DNA from: Bacteroides sp.
GTDB taxonomy: Bacteria > Bacteroidota > Bacteroidia > Bacteroidales > Muribaculaceae
Length of the DNA: 6,828 nt
Assembly: GCA_014801735.1 (NCBI GenBank)
Contig: JAAVDO010000008.1
Location: forward strand, 19,602 to 26,429
Reading direction: 5' to 3'
Every line of letters starts with the position of its first letter. Position 1 is the first letter of the stretch. Under the pieces are notes generated by a model, which made no database searches, was not told the DNA's origin, and was given only the letters and a program-made list of their open reading frames with translations. Position numbers and translations under genes: made by a program. Below, one piece after another: positions 5,751 through 6,828 of the stretch.

Positions 5751-6799
5751 AGTTCATAGGTCTTGAAAATTCTCTGGAATGGGATGATCTTGTCAACTCC
5801 CTCCCATCTCACGATGTTTATTATCTCAGTGGTTACGTCAAGGCTTTTAAAGAACATGGAGACGGCCAGCCGGTGCTCATTTGGTGGGAAGCGGATAATA
5901 TGAAAGCGGCCTGTGTGATCATGCTTCGTGATATAGCAAACGACAAGAGGTTCTCATCCCTGAAACCAGCTAAGTATTTCGATGCTGTTACTCCTTATGG
6001 ATATGGAGGTTTCATTTTCTCTTCCGACCCATCAGAAATGCAATTGGCTCAGTTAAAAAACGAGTTCAATGGCATTCTTAAAGAATGGAATATAATTTCA
6101 GTATTTTTCAGATTCCATCCCGTTTTAGATAATGCCAAATTTTCCAGTGGCATTTGTGATGTCATTGATTTGGGTAGAACCATATCTATGGATCTTGAAA
6201 GTCCTGAGAGAATCTGGGCAAATCTGTCGAGTAAAAACCGTAATCTTGTGCGTAAAGCAGAAAAAAATGATGTACGTATTTACAATGATACGGGACTAGG
6301 TATTCTTCGTATATTCAAGGATATATATGATGGTACCATGACTGCCGATCATGCGTCGAATTATTATTTTTTCAATGATAAGTTTTACGAATCAATTGAT
6401 ACCGACCTTAAAGACAACTATAAAGTCTTTTACGCCATGGTTGGAGAAAAAATAGTTTCGGCTTCCATCATCTTGTTCGACAACAAACAGGTACATTATC
6501 ATCTATCTGGATCTTTACCGCAATACAGAAGTTTGGCTCCCTCAAATCTACTTCTCTATAAAGTGGCTTTATGGGGCTCTGAAAACGGCTATAGGACATT
6601 CCATCTTGGTGGTGGAATAGGATCCGCGGAAGATGCGCTTTACAAATTCAAGGCTGCATTTAATCGTAATTCTGACGATAAGTTTTCAATCGGTAAACTA
6701 ATAGTGAACCAAGAGGCTTATTCCGAATTGGTCAATATCCGTTGTAACGACAAAGAATTCGACATAAATTCCAATTTTTTCCCTCTATATCGCTCATGA
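5744..6799 (+). CDS. FemAB/GNAT-fold acyl- or aminoacyltransferase of polysaccharide locus
   Basis: A 351-residue protein with two GNAT-like halves in the style of FemAB/lipid II:glycine transferases and the related Acetyltransf_6 domain. The N-terminal half has WDDLVNSLPSHDVYYLSGYV (13-32) and DAVTPYGYGGF (80-90). The C-terminal half has the family hallmark NLSSKNRNLVRKAEKNDVRI (160-179), then FYAMVGEKIVSASIILFDN (229-247), VHYHLSGSLPQYRSLAPSNL (250-269) and FHLGGGIGSAEDALYKFKAAF (from 286). Family members transfer acyl or aminoacyl groups to amines; here the acceptor may be an amino sugar, an inference from context. I chose ATG 5744 because MIKFIGLE begins the fold and because the longer in-frame start, GTG 5678, would add 22 residues translated out of frame from repeat copy 2. 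No signal peptide is seen, so a cytoplasmic site is expected. The stop overlaps the next ATG (ATGA, 6796-6799). Confidence 0.78.
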   Translation: MIKFIGLENSLEWDDLVNSLPSHDVYYLSGYVKAFKEHGDGQPVLIWWEADNMKAACVIMLRDIANDKRFSSLKPAKYFDAVTPYGYGGFIFSSDPSEMQLAQLKNEFNGILKEWNIISVFFRFHPVLDNAKFSSGICDVIDLGRTISMDLESPERIWANLSSKNRNLVRKAEKNDVRIYNDTGLGILRIFKDIYDGTMTADHASNYYFFNDKFYESIDTDLKDNYKVFYAMVGEKIVSASIILFDNKQVHYHLSGSLPQYRSLAPSNLLLYKVALWGSENGYRTFHLGGGIGSAEDALYKFKAAFNRNSDDKFSIGKLIVNQEAYSELVNIRCNDKEFDINSNFFPLYRS

Positions 6800-6828
6800 A
6801 TCAACTTGAAGGAAAACGTCTGTTAATA
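6796..6828 (+). CDS. Start of a downstream gene, possibly ATP-grasp family (partial)
   Basis: Only 11 codons are present, MNQLEGKRLLI, before the window ends. The ATG is in an ATGA overlap with the FemAB-like stop, the same joint used elsewhere in this operon, which makes it a credible gene start. The KRLLI ending looks like the first beta strand of a nucleotide-binding fold and resembles the N-termini of ATP-grasp (carbamoyl-phosphate-synthase-like) proteins found in Bacteroidota capsule loci. This is a weak resemblance from very few residues; a dehydrogenase or glycosyltransferase start would look similar. Confidence 0.55.
   Translation, partial: MNQLEGKRLLI

Noticed and set aside
5640..5760. 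Promoter for the FemAB-like gene in the linker
   Set aside because: Almost all of the linker is duplicated coding DNA, and I see no convincing Bacteroidota -33 TTTG with -7 TAnnTTTG pair at suitable spacing.

Overview
This window is an uninterrupted, plus-strand segment of a surface-polysaccharide (capsule or O-antigen-like) biosynthesis operon. The protein types, the near absence of Shine-Dalgarno sequences, and the tightly overlapping gene joints suggest a gut-type Bacteroidota, most likely Bacteroidales. That assignment rests on the style of the proteins, not on a marker gene, so it is moderate. Both ends are open: the first gene starts on a stop/start overlap with an unseen upstream gene, and the last gene is cut after 11 codons.

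Positions 3-3979 hold an L-FucNAc block: a WbuC-type cupin, the bifunctional reductase FnlB/CapF, the 2-epimerase FnlC/CapG and the WbuB-type glycosyltransferase. Known biochemistry of the E. coli Fnl and S. aureus Cap enzymes predicts that FnlB and FnlC complete UDP-L-FucNAc and that WbuB adds L-FucNAc to a lipid-linked acceptor. The first enzyme, FnlA/CapE, is not in the window; it may be the gene ending at the first bases.

Positions 3976-4629 encode a PglC-type initiating phosphoglycosyl transferase that should load the first sugar phosphate onto undecaprenyl phosphate. Positions 4613-6828 hold a less well understood block: a divergent DegT-like PLP enzyme, a FemAB/GNAT-fold acyl- or aminoacyltransferase, and the first codons of a further gene that may be an ATP-grasp ligase. 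I infer that these decorate the glycan, perhaps through an amide-linked group.

The most unusual structure lies between the DegT-like and FemAB-like genes. The last ~97 bp of the DegT-like gene, including its stop/start overlap, is present twice in tandem (5554-5650 and 5655-5750). The second copy is an open 32-codon mini-ORF that bridges the two genes. It has 43 bp of perfect identity followed by clustered, mostly protein-level differences, which looks like a recombination scar from exchange with a related operon. It also means the FemAB-like gene should start at 5744, not at the longer in-frame GTG at 5678.

No promoter, terminator, RNA gene, CRISPR array, insertion sequence or reverse-strand gene was seen, and there is no gene-free stretch longer than about 100 bases.
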